NCBI GenBank assembly: GCA_016931695.1
Contig: JAFGEI010000139.1
Span: forward strand, 1 to 51,492
Length of the DNA: 51,492 nucleotides
Direction of reading: 5' to 3'
Source of the DNA: Anaerolineae bacterium
GTDB lineage: Bacteria; Chloroflexota; Anaerolineae; B4-G1; DUEL01
The stretch's first letter is position 1. Every line of letters begins with the position of its first letter. Made by a program: the position numbers and the translations under genes. Shown piece after piece: positions 43,006 to 51,423 of this stretch. A model generated the notes under the pieces. That model was not told the origin of the DNA. It worked only from the letters and a program-made list of their open reading frames with translations, and ran no database searches.

Positions 43006-43669
43006 GATACTTGCCCTCAATGTAACGTCGGCGATCCTCCTGGCGATTTGGCCGATCTGTTTCATCCTGTCTCCCCTCGTTGTGCCACCGCTCCAAGATG
43101 GCGCGAATGTAGCGCCAGCTGCGCTTGTTGAGGGCGACCGCCTCGCGGAAGGCCGCCTCGACCCATTCGTCGGGATATGCATCCTCGGCCTCTCTCAGCT
43201 CGTCGACGATGAGCGGGGTGAGGGGACCGATGTTTTCCTCGTACAGGACAAAGATGTTGGTGCGCAGGGCCGGCTGGGTTTCCGGCAGCGGCTCGCCGCG
43301 GCGCAGCGATTCCAGGGCTGCCCGTCCCTTGGGGGTGTTGGCGAAATAGATCGTCTCGCGTCGGGCGGTTGCGCCGGGCGCGGCCTGCGCGCGCAGCAGC
43401 GTTCCCCGCTCCACTGCCCGCTCCAGCGCCGCCTCGACCGCCCCCGCTGTCGGCTCGCCCAGCGCCGCCAGGAGCAGTGGGTCGGCCAGCAGGTCCTGCC
43501 GCTCGACGTAGCGCGCCGCTCCCTGCTGCTGCTCCAGCAGGTACAGGACGTGCAGCGTCGTCTTGAGCTCGTCCAGGTCGTCGATGAGCGGGATCAGCTC
43601 GGTGAACAGGGGCTCGGGCAGGCGCACGCTGCGCGTCTTGCCGGGTGGGAAACCGCTGAAACTGCGCAT
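42986..43669 (-). CDS. DnaD-domain replication initiation protein
   Basis: A 227-residue protein. The C-terminal DnaD-like domain is clear (about 140-200: NIFVLYEENIGPLTPLIVDE, LREAEDAYPDEWVEAAFREA, NKRSWRYIRAILERW), including the YxxxIGPLTP and W-x-Y-I-x-x-I-L patterns of the DnaD/DnaB family. The N-terminal part (1-130) resembles a winged helix (LKTTLHVLYLLEQQQGAARY). In Bacillus this family helps load the replicative helicase. The ATG at 43669 lies 1 base after the dnaB stop. It ends with YRDYIEH, inside the start region of the loader gene, so all three are likely translated together. Confidence 0.92.
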   Translation of the reverse strand: MRSFSGFPPGKTRSVRLPEPLFTELIPLIDDLDELKTTLHVLYLLEQQQGAARYVERQDLLADPLLLAALGEPTAGAVEAALERAVERGTLLRAQAAPGATARRETIYFANTPKGRAALESLRRGEPLPETQPALRTNIFVLYEENIGPLTPLIVDELREAEDAYPDEWVEAAFREAVALNKRSWRYIRAILERWHNEGRQDETDRPNRQEDRRRYIEGKYRDYIEH

Positions 43670-43670
43670 G

Positions 43671-45014
43671 TCAGGAGAACTCGACCTCTCGGATGCGGGT
43701 CGCGGCATCCAGGAACTGGGCCAGCTGCTGCTTGAAAAAGAGCTGCACCACGCCGGTCGGGCCATTGCGATGCTTGGCGACGATGATGTCGGCCAGGTGC
43801 TGCTTGTCCGTGTCGGGATTGTACATCTCGTCGCGGTAGATGAACATGACCACGTCGGCGTCTTGCTCGAGACTCCCGCTTTCGCGCAGGTCGGACAATA
43901 TCGGCCGCTTGTCCGTCCGCTGCTCGACGGCGCGGGAGAGCTGCGAGATGGCGACGACCGGCAGGTCCAATTCGCGGGCCAGCGCTTTCATCATGCGCGA
44001 GATGTACGAGACCTCTTGCACCCGGTTCTCCACCCGCACGTCGCCGGTCATCAACTGCAGGTAATCGACCACGATCAGGTTCAGCCCGTGCTCGGCGTGG
44101 ATGCGGCGCGCCTTGGTGCGCAGCTGCAGCGCCGAGATGGAGGGAGTGTCGTCGATAAAGACGGGCAGCTCGGCCAGCACCCCCATGGCCTGCACGATGA
44201 GCGACCACTCGTGCTCCTCGAAGCGGGCCAGGCGCAGCTTTTGCGCGTCGATGCCCGTCTCGGCCGAGATCATCCGCTGTACCAGCTGCTCCGCCGACAT
44301 TTCCAGGCTGAAAACCGCCGTGTGGTGGCCCAGGCGGGCCGCATTGCGGGCGATGGAAAGGGCCAGCGAGGTCTTGCCGACCCCCGGCCGGGCGGCGAGG
44401 ATCAGCAGGTCCGATTTCTGCAGCCCGCCCAGTACCCGGTCGATGTCCACAAAGCCGGTCGGCACGCCCAGCATCTCGCCGCGGTGGCTGTACAGATATT
44501 CGATGCGATCATAGTAGCTGTCGACCGCGGCGCGAATGGGGGTAATGTCCCGCGTCAGGCGGCGTTGGGAGATGCCGAACAATGTCTGCTCGGCCCGGTC
44601 CAGTACGTCGCCGATCTCTTCCGCTTCCTTGTAGGCCAGTTGGGCAATGTCCCCGGCGGCGCCGATGAGACGCCGGCGCACGGCGTTCTGCTCCACGATG
44701 TGCCCGTACGCCTCGACGTGGATGGCGGTGGGGACAATGTCGATCAGGCGGGCGATGTAGGACGCGCCGCCCACCTCCTCCAGCAGCCCGCGCGACTCGA
44801 GTTCGTTGCGCAGGGTGACGAAATCGACCGGATCCCGTCGCTCGTGCAGGTCGAGGATCGCCTGGTAGATCCAGCCGTTCTTTTGGACGTAAAAATCCGT
44901 AGGATGCAGGAAGGGAGCGACCCGAAAGAGCGCCTCGGGATCGATCAGGAGCGCTCCGAGTACGGCTTCCTCGGCCTCGATATTCTGAGGGACTGTCTTT
45001 TCCGGCGTAGCCAT
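43671..45014 (-). CDS. dnaB: replicative DNA helicase
   Basis: A 447-residue DnaB hexameric helicase that unwinds the replication fork. The N-terminal domain (PQNIEAEEAVLGALLIDPEA) and a RecA-like C-terminal domain with Walker A ARPGVGKTSLALSIARN near residue 205, SLEMSAEQLVQRM, the Walker B IVVDYLQLM and the ISQLSRAVEQR segment are all intact. No intein is present, although dnaB is a frequent intein host. It follows the bifunctional nuclease gene by 20 bp and precedes the DnaD-domain gene with 1 base between, so helicase and loader are produced from one transcript. Confidence 0.97.
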   Translation of the reverse strand: MATPEKTVPQNIEAEEAVLGALLIDPEALFRVAPFLHPTDFYVQKNGWIYQAILDLHERRDPVDFVTLRNELESRGLLEEVGGASYIARLIDIVPTAIHVEAYGHIVEQNAVRRRLIGAAGDIAQLAYKEAEEIGDVLDRAEQTLFGISQRRLTRDITPIRAAVDSYYDRIEYLYSHRGEMLGVPTGFVDIDRVLGGLQKSDLLILAARPGVGKTSLALSIARNAARLGHHTAVFSLEMSAEQLVQRMISAETGIDAQKLRLARFEEHEWSLIVQAMGVLAELPVFIDDTPSISALQLRTKARRIHAEHGLNLIVVDYLQLMTGDVRVENRVQEVSYISRMMKALARELDLPVVAISQLSRAVEQRTDKRPILSDLRESGSLEQDADVVMFIYRDEMYNPDTDKQHLADIIVAKHRNGPTGVVQLFFKQQLAQFLDAATRIREVEFS

Positions 45015-45034
45015 TGTGAACAGGGTTTAACCAG

Positions 45035-45517
45035 CTAGTGAATGGGCAAGTCGTCGATGTTGAGCCCACTCAGGAATTCGTCAAAGGCGGTGTCTTGATC
45101 CTCGCCCGTGAGGTCCTGTTCGGGGACGATGCCGACCTGGTCCATGACTTGTTCGTCGACATAGATCGGCGCCTGTACGCGCACCGCCAGGGCGATGGAA
45201 TCGGAGGGGCGGGCGTCGATCTCGATCTCTTGGCCGTTGCTGTCGACGACGATGCGGGCGTAAAAGGTATTGTCGTGCAGGCCAGAGACGACGATGTACT
45301 GCACCGCGCCGCCCAAGGTCTCGATGATGTTTTTGAGCAAGTCGTGGGTCATGGGCCGCGGCGTTTCGATTTGCTGCAGCTTAAAGTTGATGGCTTCGGC
45401 CTCAAAGGGGCCGATCCAGATCGGCAGGTAGCGATCCGCATCGATTTCTTTCAGCAGGACAACCCGGTGCTGTGATGTCAGGCTGACCTGGATACCGGCA
45501 ATTTTTACTTCGATCAT
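45035..45517 (-). CDS. bifunctional nuclease family protein (DUF151)
   Basis: A 160-residue protein of the BFN/DUF151 family. It shows the typical core: MIEVKIAGIQVSLTSQHRVV, RYLPIWIGPFEAEAINFKLQ, PRPMTHDLLKNIIETLG, and IDARPSDSIALAVRVQAPIY. The family is reported to have DNase and RNase activity in some members, though the role in bacteria is unsettled. AGGAGG before ATG 45517 fixes the start; upstream codons in the same frame reach into the intergenic region and are not part of the gene. As the first gene of the dnaB operon it may reflect housekeeping expression more than a replication role. Confidence 0.9.
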   Translation of the reverse strand: MIEVKIAGIQVSLTSQHRVVLLKEIDADRYLPIWIGPFEAEAINFKLQQIETPRPMTHDLLKNIIETLGGAVQYIVVSGLHDNTFYARIVVDSNGQEIEIDARPSDSIALAVRVQAPIYVDEQVMDQVGIVPEQDLTGEDQDTAFDEFLSGLNIDDLPIH

Positions 45518-45601
45518 TTTGGCCTCCTGGGAGCCAATCCGCTCCGCCGAGGTGCCTGGGCTGGAAAGGGGATTGCGCAGGCTGGGTGCTGGCTTGAGTG
45601 G

Positions 45602-45631
45602 ATTATACCACAACCAAGGCAAGGCGTACAA
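45602..45631 (-). promoter_or_regulatory. promoter of the BFN-dnaB-dnaD-loader operon
   Basis: On the minus strand TTGTAC (45631-45626), 18 bases, TATAAT (45607-45602) with a TGG extended -10, about 80 bases before the ATG at 45517. Confidence 0.6.
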
Positions 45632-45699
45632 ACGAACAAACGACGAGAGCGGCGGGGTGTATGTTGCTGGGGGCAGTGGCCGGGTTCTTGGGTTTTGCC

Positions 45700-45735
45700 A
45701 AAGATGCGGCAGACTGCAACTCTGCCGCATCTTTT
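45700..45735. terminator. terminator between the mevalonate cluster and the dnaB operon
   Basis: A perfect 14 bp stem, AAAGATGCGGCAGA (45700-45713) with TCTGCCGCATCTTT (45721-45734), and a 7-base loop. It follows the minus-strand DUF35 gene (stop at 45843) by about 110 bp and precedes the dnaB-operon promoter. The rest of the 325 bp gap shows nothing else. Confidence 0.8.
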
Positions 45736-45842
45736 GTAGAGCACGGGTGGGGCCGGAAGCAGGGTCCCGCGAAGCGGGATGCAACTCCTGCCCATTCGCT
45801 GCGCCGAACGCAGGCCCGGTGATTTCCAGGGCAAAGCCCGGC

Positions 45843-46250
45843 TCAGATGGCCGGGCTGAATTGAACCGGGCGGAACTTGTAGCCGTAGCTGATGATTCCC
45901 TCTGCACCGTCAGCCCGCAAGCGGCGGGTCACCATTTCCACCGGCATCCCGATCTCGACCTCCTCGGCAGAGACGTCGGTGAGCTGGGCTGTGACCAACG
46001 GCCCTTCCTCCAGGCGCACGAGAGCCACCGTGTAAGGCGTCGCGTCTTCGAACCCGGCCGGCGCGTTGTAGACGGTGCTGTAGGAATAGACCTCGCCCCG
46101 CCCGCTGAGGGCGAACTGGGTCTTGGCCGGCGCCTCACACTCGGGGCAGACGTCGCGCGGTGGAAAGATCTTGGTCTTGCACCGGTCACAAACTTCTCCC
46201 ATCAATCGATATCGCTGCTGTTGCAGTCTCCAGGTGTTGGGTACACTCAT
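45843..46250 (-). CDS. DUF35 (Zn-ribbon/OB-fold) acyl-CoA-associated protein
   Basis: A 135-residue protein of the DUF35 family with a rubredoxin-like zinc ribbon, CDRC and CPEC (about 19-38), followed by an OB fold (GRGEVYSYSTVYNAPAGFED, TPYTVALVRLEEGPLVTAQL, IGMPVEMVTRRL). In archaea such a protein forms a complex with thiolase and HMG-CoA synthase to channel acetoacetyl-CoA; the same three partners are encoded here. The start is ATG 46250 with AGGAGGTT; a codon pair upstream would add MR. It is the last gene of the cluster, 20 bp after the thiolase-like gene. Confidence 0.9.
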   Translation of the reverse strand: MSVPNTWRLQQQRYRLMGEVCDRCKTKIFPPRDVCPECEAPAKTQFALSGRGEVYSYSTVYNAPAGFEDATPYTVALVRLEEGPLVTAQLTDVSAEEVEIGMPVEMVTRRLRADGAEGIISYGYKFRPVQFSPAI

Positions 46251-46270
46251 TCGCAACCTCCTATGGAAAA

Positions 46271-47431
46271 TCAGGAATTTACCCGTTCTAGAATGTGCGT
46301 GATGGCCGTGCCGCCGCTGCCGCCGATGCTTTGGGTCATTCCCCAGCGAGCGTCAGGGACCTGGTTGGGGCCCGCCTGCCCGCGCAGTTGTTGGACCGCT
46401 TCGACAATCTGATAGACGCCCGTGGCGCCACCGGGGTTTCCGCGCCCCTTGAGTCCCCCCATGGTCGAAATGGGCAGCCGTCCTTGCAGCGTGATCTCGC
46501 CGTCCAGCGCCATGCGTGCTCCCATCCCCAGCTGGCAGAAACCGGCCGCCTCCAGGCTCATCGCGGCAGTGATACTAAAGGAATCGTACAGCTCGAAAAA
46601 ATCGATCTCGTCCGGAGCAATTCCAACCTGCTCGTAGGCGCGGCGAGCAGAGAGCGCGACTCCCTCCAGCAGCAGCGGGTCCCGCCGATCGTGCAGGGCC
46701 ACGCTGTCTGTTCCCACCGCCGAAGCGGCGATCCGCACCACCGGCTGGGAGAAGCGCTGCGCCCACTCGGTCGGGACGAGGACGGCCGCTGCTGCGCCAT
46801 CTCCGATGGCCGCCGAGTCCATCAAGTTGACCGGTGGGGCGATCATCCGCGCCCGGGCGTAGGATTCGAGCTTGAGCGGAATGTGGAACATGGCGCAGGG
46901 GTTGTTCATCGCGTTGGCGTGGGCGTTGATGGGGAATCCGCCAAAATCTTGCGCCTGGTAGCCGAATTGGTGCATGTAGCGGCGCATCAGCAGCGCATTG
47001 AGCGCGGCGAACGAGAGCCCGTGGGCGGCTTCGTGGTCGGCGTCGGCGCCCGCCATCAGGGCCGCCTCGGCGTCGGGAGGCGCAGCGTCGGTCATCTTTT
47101 CCACGCCGACGACCAGCGCAATGTCGGCCCACCCACCGCCGACGGCCAGGTAGCCCATGCGCAGCGCGGCCGCGCCGGACGCGCCCGCCGCCTCCAGGCG
47201 GAGGGCCTCAATGCCCCGCAGCCCGGCAAAGTCGGCGATCAATGCTCCCAGGTGCTCTTGCCCCGTCAGCTCGCCGGAGAGCATGTTGCCGACGTAAAGG
47301 GCGTCTACCCACTCCACGCCGGCGTCTGCCATCGCCGCCTGGAGGGCCTGCAAGGCCAGCTGGCAAAGTCCCAGCTCCCAGTGTTCGTCGACCTGGGTTT
47401 GTCCAATCCCGATAATGGCAACGTCTCTCAT
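46271..47431 (-). CDS. thiolase-like protein lacking standard catalytic residues
   Basis: A 386-residue protein of the archaeal-type thiolase (SCP-x-like) family: MRDVAIIGIGQTQVDEHWEL, VEWVDALYVGNMLSGELTGQ, EIDFFELYDSFSITAAMSLE, GGLKGRGNPGGATGVYQIVE. The usual nucleophile sits in A-C-A-S-G; here the DNA reads GGC, giving LEAAGASGAAAL with Gly. The GHP motif reads GNP, so His is Asn. The final C-x-G block is SIGGSGGTA without Cys. Thiolases condense two acetyl-CoA in the first mevalonate step; this protein may instead be a scaffold for HMG-CoA synthase and DUF35, or use other chemistry. It lies 45 bp after the HMG-CoA synthase gene. Confidence 0.88.
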   Translation of the reverse strand: MRDVAIIGIGQTQVDEHWELGLCQLALQALQAAMADAGVEWVDALYVGNMLSGELTGQEHLGALIADFAGLRGIEALRLEAAGASGAAALRMGYLAVGGGWADIALVVGVEKMTDAAPPDAEAALMAGADADHEAAHGLSFAALNALLMRRYMHQFGYQAQDFGGFPINAHANAMNNPCAMFHIPLKLESYARARMIAPPVNLMDSAAIGDGAAAAVLVPTEWAQRFSQPVVRIAASAVGTDSVALHDRRDPLLLEGVALSARRAYEQVGIAPDEIDFFELYDSFSITAAMSLEAAGFCQLGMGARMALDGEITLQGRLPISTMGGLKGRGNPGGATGVYQIVEAVQQLRGQAGPNQVPDARWGMTQSIGGSGGTAITHILERVNS

Positions 47432-47476
47432 CAGCTCACTCGGCCCATAACGTGGAATCCACGGCCGCGACAGCGC

Positions 47477-48550
47477 TCATTGCATCACCAGCTTGCGGCG
47501 ATAGCGCGCATAGGTGGCATAGTCGATCTCGCTGCGCCGCGCGATATAGTCCCGCGTCGCTGGCGCCCGGTCTCGCCGCGCCTCGATGGCTTCCGTGACC
47601 CGCAGCGAGATGGCATCCGATCCCGCCCCGGAGCCAAAACTGACCAGCAGGATGCGCTCGCCTGGCCGGGCCTGGTCCAGAACCGCGGTCAGGCCCAACA
47701 GGGAAGAGCCGGCATAGGTGTTGCCAATCTCTCCCACCAACAGTCCCGGGGCACACTGTTGGTTTGTGAATCCCAGGCGGCGCGCCACGCTGCTGGGGAA
47801 TTTGAGATTGGGTTGATGAAAGACGGCGTAGGCGTAATCCTCGGGCGTCGTGCCCATGGCTTGCATCAACCCTTGTGCCGCCGCGCTGCTGTGACGAAAG
47901 TAGGCCGGCTGCCCGGTGAAGCGGCCGCCGTGCGAGGGATAGTGCTGATAGGCCCGTCGCCAAAAGTCGGGCGTGTCAGTGACGAAGGAATAAGAGCCCT
48001 CGAAAATGGCCAGCGCCTGCCCGGCAGGGCCCAGCAAGTAGGCCGCTCCGCCAGCGCCGGCGGTATACTCCAGCGCGTCGCCGGGCCGCCCCTGGGCGGT
48101 GTCCGCGCCGATCGCCAGGGCGTAGCCGCCCATCCCTGAGCCGACAAAGCCGACCGCGGCCTGGAAAGCCTCGCTGCCGGCCTTGCAGGCAAACTGCCAG
48201 TCGGCGGCCTGGGTGTGAGGGATGGCGCCGATTGCCTCGGCGACGACGGTCGAGGTCGGTTTCACGGCGTATGGGTGGGACTCGCTGCCGACCCAGACAG
48301 CGCGGATGTCGGCCGGATCGACGGCCGCGGCGCGGGCCAGGGCGTTGCGAGCGGCCTCGATGGAAATGGTCACCACGTCCTCGTCCAGGCCGGGCACTGC
48401 TTTCTCGGTGATCGGCGTCCCGCCCTGCCCATCCGTCCAGATGCGATCGACCTCCGATGCCGGGAGGCGGAAACGAGGCACGTAGGCGCCATAGCCAACG
48501 ACGCCGACGTCGCGGTCCGGTTTTAACAGCCTGGGTTGCTCGTCATTCAT
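47477..48550 (-). CDS. hydroxymethylglutaryl-CoA synthase, archaeal-like type
   Basis: A 357-residue HMG-CoA synthase condensing acetyl-CoA with acetoacetyl-CoA. It has [20 protein letters not shown] at the N-terminus, the catalytic Cys in [17 protein letters not shown] and the catalytic His in [11 protein letters not shown], plus [20 protein letters not shown] and [16 protein letters not shown] near the C-terminus. The active site is therefore intact, in contrast to the thiolase-like neighbour. The length is that of archaeal enzymes. The start at ATG 48550 ([20 protein letters not shown]) lies 7 bases after the reductase stop, implying coupling. Confidence 0.93.
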   Translation of the reverse strand: MNDEQPRLLKPDRDVGVVGYGAYVPRFRLPASEVDRIWTDGQGGTPITEKAVPGLDEDVVTISIEAARNALARAAAVDPADIRAVWVGSESHPYAVKPTSTVVAEAIGAIPHTQAADWQFACKAGSEAFQAAVGFVGSGMGGYALAIGADTAQGRPGDALEYTAGAGGAAYLLGPAGQALAIFEGSYSFVTDTPDFWRRAYQHYPSHGGRFTGQPAYFRHSSAAAQGLMQAMGTTPEDYAYAVFHQPNLKFPSSVARRLGFTNQQCAPGLLVGEIGNTYAGSSLLGLTAVLDQARPGERILLVSFGSGAGSDAISLRVTEAIEARRDRAPATRDYIARRSEIDYATYARYRRKLVMQ

Positions 48551-48557
48551 CCGTTCT

Positions 48558-49850
48558 TCACTCGCCGTCGACGATGCCAGCGCGCATCGCCTGTAGAATC
48601 TCGGCGGCCTGATTGGGACGGACGGCGCCATCGGCAGCCATCCGCCGCGCGACCTGCTCAATTTCGTCCCCCTCGGCGCCGGCGGCCATCGCGACTTGGC
48701 GGGCGTGCAGGGTCATGTGCCCTTTTTGAATGCCTTCAGTTGCCAGGGCGCGGATCGCAGCCAGGTTTTGTGCCAGCCCCACCGCCGCCATGGCCGCGGC
48801 CAGATCCTGCGCGGACTGCACGCCCAACAGCTTGAGCGCCACCCGCGCCGTGGGATGGGAGCGGGTCGCTCCGCCGACCACCCCCACCGCCAGCGGCAGC
48901 TCGATCCGCCCCGCCAGGCCGCCGTCCGCAGTCTGTTCCCAGTTGGAGAGGCTGGTGTAGCGGCTCGAACGGGCAGCGTAGGCGTGAGCCCCTGCTTCGA
49001 TGGCCCGCCAGTCCTGCCCGGTGGCCAGGGCGACGGCGTCGATGCCGTTCATGATGCCCTTGTTGTGCGTCGCCGCCCGGTAGGGGTCTGCCGCGGCAAA
49101 CGCCCAGGCCTCGACGATGCCCCGCGCCACCTGCTGGCCAGAAAAATCGCCAAAGGCGAGAACTGGGGCCGGAATCGTGCACCCGGCGCAGGCCAGCCGC
49201 CGGTCGGCCAGGTTGGACAGGATCCGCAGTCCCACCCGTCCACCGGCGATCTCTTCAACCAGGGGGGCCAGCTTCTCACAGGCGGTGTTGACCGCGTTGG
49301 CCCCCATCGCGTCGCGGCAGTCATAGATCAGATGCACCACCAGCATCGGCCCCGCGGGGGTGTCCGGCAGCACCCGCACCTCCAGGTCGCGGGCCCCGCC
49401 GCCCAGGCGCTTGATGACCGGATCGGCCTCGTCGGCGCAGGCCAGCAGGCGCTCCCGCGCCGCCAGCAGCGCGGCCTGGGCCGCCTCCAGGTCGGCCACG
49501 TCCAGCAGCTGGACCTGCCCGATCATCTCCGGCGCACTGGCGGCGGCGGAAAAGCCGCCCCCAGCGCGGGCCAGCTTGGCGGCGAAAGAGGCGCCCGCCA
49601 CGACGGACGGCTCCTCGATCGCCATCGGCACCAAGATGTCCCGCCCGTTCAGCAGGAAATTGACCGCTATCCCCAGGGGTAGGACGTGCCGGCCGATGAC
49701 GTTCTCGATCATTTGTTCGCCCTGTTCCAGGGCAAGCCCGGCGTCCAGGGCGGCAATTTCCTGTCCGGTCAGTTCAGCCCAACGCGCGATCCAGTCTATT
49801 CGCTCCTGCCGGGTCAGCCGATAAAAACCAGATTTCTTAGATGAGGACAT
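48558..49850 (-). CDS. mvaA: hydroxymethylglutaryl-CoA reductase, class II-like
   Basis: A 430-residue HMG-CoA reductase that reduces HMG-CoA to mevalonate. Motifs: [40 protein letters not shown] (catalytic Glu), [17 protein letters not shown] (catalytic Asp region), [20 protein letters not shown] (catalytic Lys) and the C-terminal [15 protein letters not shown] (catalytic His). The length and the absence of membrane segments fit the soluble class II enzymes. As the first gene of the cluster it probably works in mevalonate synthesis rather than breakdown, because HMG-CoA synthase follows. Later mevalonate genes are not in the window. Confidence 0.95.
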   Translation of the reverse strand: MSSSKKSGFYRLTRQERIDWIARWAELTGQEIAALDAGLALEQGEQMIENVIGRHVLPLGIAVNFLLNGRDILVPMAIEEPSVVAGASFAAKLARAGGGFSAAASAPEMIGQVQLLDVADLEAAQAALLAARERLLACADEADPVIKRLGGGARDLEVRVLPDTPAGPMLVVHLIYDCRDAMGANAVNTACEKLAPLVEEIAGGRVGLRILSNLADRRLACAGCTIPAPVLAFGDFSGQQVARGIVEAWAFAAADPYRAATHNKGIMNGIDAVALATGQDWRAIEAGAHAYAARSSRYTSLSNWEQTADGGLAGRIELPLAVGVVGGATRSHPTARVALKLLGVQSAQDLAAAMAAVGLAQNLAAIRALATEGIQKGHMTLHARQVAMAAGAEGDEIEQVARRMAADGAVRPNQAAEILQAMRAGIVDGE

Positions 49851-49931
49851 CTCGATATCGTGACGCTCCTGTAAGCCCCAATTCGTTCAGGATTGAGAGC
49901 CAACGACCTGGTCCCAACCCAGACCTATGTT

Positions 49932-49960
49932 AGCATATTCTACGTCCAGAGGTCTCTCAA
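49932..49960 (-). promoter_or_regulatory. promoter of the mevalonate-entry operon
   Basis: On the minus strand TTGAGA (49960-49955), 17 bases, TATGCT (49937-49932), about 80 bases before the ATG at 49850. Confidence 0.65.
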
Positions 49961-50057
49961 AAACTATCAGGTTCGAGGAATTGCTCTGTCTGCTGTTCCT
50001 GGATGTGCTCCCAGGTGCGGAAAATGGAGGTCTTGCAAAAACCAGCGCGATCGAGAC

Positions 50058-50085
50058 TTGCACCTCGTTGACTTTGGTGTACAAT
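50058..50085 (+). promoter_or_regulatory. promoter candidate for the GNAT-like gene
   Basis: TTGCAC (50058-50063), 16 bases, TACAAT (50080-50085), about 107 bases before the ATG at 50192. It is divergent from the mevalonate promoter. The remaining gap holds only the AGGAGG ribosome site. Confidence 0.45.
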
Positions 50086-50191
50086 CCGGCTTGTCGGGTA
50101 TCTCCCACTTGCCGTTGGTTGCCGGAACAAGGGGCAAATTGAGCGGGAGATTTCCCCACGGTCTACCTGCATGCCATTTGAGGAGGAGCCA

Positions 50192-51343
50192 ATGAGCCAG
50201 CAACTGACCGTCGAGCAAGCCGAGACCGCCCAGGAGAAAAAAGAGTTGATTCGCTTCCAGTGGGAAATTTACCGTGACGATCCCTTTTGGGTTCCCCCAC
50301 TGGTGTCGGAACGCGTCGAGTTTCTGGATCCAAGCCGCCATCCTTTCTACCAGCACGCCGACGTGGCCCTGTTCCTGGCCCGACGGGGTGGAAAGGTCGT
50401 GGGGACCATCGCTGCCATCGCCAACCATCGCCACAATCAATTCTGGGACGATCAGGTCGGTTTCTTTGGCCTTTTTGAGGTCGTCGACGACCAAGAGGTG
50501 GCGGACGTCCTTCTGCAGACCGCCGGCGACTGGCTGCGCCAGCGGGGGATGACGGCTATCCGCGGCCCGGCGAACTTTTCCACCAACGAGGAAGTCGGCC
50601 TGTTCGTCGACGGGCTGCCGGGGCCGCCGGTGATCATGATGACCTATAATCCCGCTTACTATGCTACCTTGATCGAAGGAGCCGGCCTGGTCAAGGTGAT
50701 GGACCTGGTCGCCTACATGTCCGATCTGACGCCGTACTACCAGTCCGGCCTGCCGGAAAGGACCTTGAGGATTGCCGAAAAGGTCAAAGAGCGCCGGGGA
50801 ATCACGGTGCGCAAGATCGACATGCGCCATTTCGACCAGGAGGTCGAGCACGTCAAAGAGCTCTACAACTCGGCCTGGGCCAAGAACTGGGGCTTTGTGC
50901 CGATGACAGATCAAGAGATCGAGCACATCGCCGGCCAGCTGCGCCAGATGATCGATCCAGACATCTGCAGTTTTGTGGAAAAAGATGGCCAGCCGATCGG
51001 CTTTGCCCTGCTGCTCCCTGACCTGAACCAGCCGCTGCTCAAGGCCTATCCTCACCCGGACACGCCGGAATGGTGGACGATGCTCAAGCTGTTCTGGCAC
51101 TGGAAGGTGCGCCGGTCGGTGGACACGGTGCGGGGCTGGGCCAGCGGGGTCCTCGAACAGCACCGCGGCGTCGGCGCCGACGCGGTGCTGGCGCTCGAGA
51201 TCGCCCAGGCAGTCATGCGCAAGGGCTATCGGCGGGCCGAATTATCCTGGGTTCTGGAAGAAAACTTTATGACAAAGCGCATGGCCGAGTTGTACGGCGG
51301 CAAGGCCTACCGCACCTACCGGCTGTACGAGAAAGCGCTCTAG
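50192..51343 (+). CDS. GNAT-like N-acetyltransferase family protein
   Basis: A 383-residue cytoplasmic protein with no signal peptide. Residues about 15-150 look like an N-terminal GNAT-like half (FQWEIYRDDPFWVPPLVSER, ALFLARRGGKVVGTIAAIAN, FFGLFEVVDDQEVADVLLQ, TAGDWLRQRGMTAIRGPANF). Residues about 210-383 form a second half (VKELYNSAWAKNWGFVPMTD, GQPIGFALLLPDLNQPLL, ALEIAQAVMRKGYRRAELSW, MAELYGGKAYRTYRLYEKAL). The family is widespread but its substrate is unknown to me. AGGAGG before ATG 50192 fixes the start. It is transcribed alone and followed by a hairpin at 51386. Confidence 0.82.
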   Translation: MSQQLTVEQAETAQEKKELIRFQWEIYRDDPFWVPPLVSERVEFLDPSRHPFYQHADVALFLARRGGKVVGTIAAIANHRHNQFWDDQVGFFGLFEVVDDQEVADVLLQTAGDWLRQRGMTAIRGPANFSTNEEVGLFVDGLPGPPVIMMTYNPAYYATLIEGAGLVKVMDLVAYMSDLTPYYQSGLPERTLRIAEKVKERRGITVRKIDMRHFDQEVEHVKELYNSAWAKNWGFVPMTDQEIEHIAGQLRQMIDPDICSFVEKDGQPIGFALLLPDLNQPLLKAYPHPDTPEWWTMLKLFWHWKVRRSVDTVRGWASGVLEQHRGVGADAVLALEIAQAVMRKGYRRAELSWVLEENFMTKRMAELYGGKAYRTYRLYEKAL

Positions 51344-51385
51344 TACACGCAGGCGAAAATACCCCGCCGGTTCTATGCCTGCCCT

Positions 51386-51423
51386 GGATTCCCGCACCTG
51401 CCCCCATGGATTTGCGGGAATCC
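51386..51423 (+). terminator. hairpin after the GNAT-like gene
   Basis: GGATTCCCGCA (51386-51396) pairs perfectly with TGCGGGAATCC (51413-51423) around 16 bases, 42 bp after the stop. No T-run follows, so it may be a dispersed repeat acting as a weak terminator. Nothing further is visible to the window end. Confidence 0.5.

Noticed and set aside
50068..50085. TTGACT with TACAAT as a promoter before the GNAT-like gene
   Set aside because: The spacer is only 6 bases; the TTGCAC at 50058 fits better.
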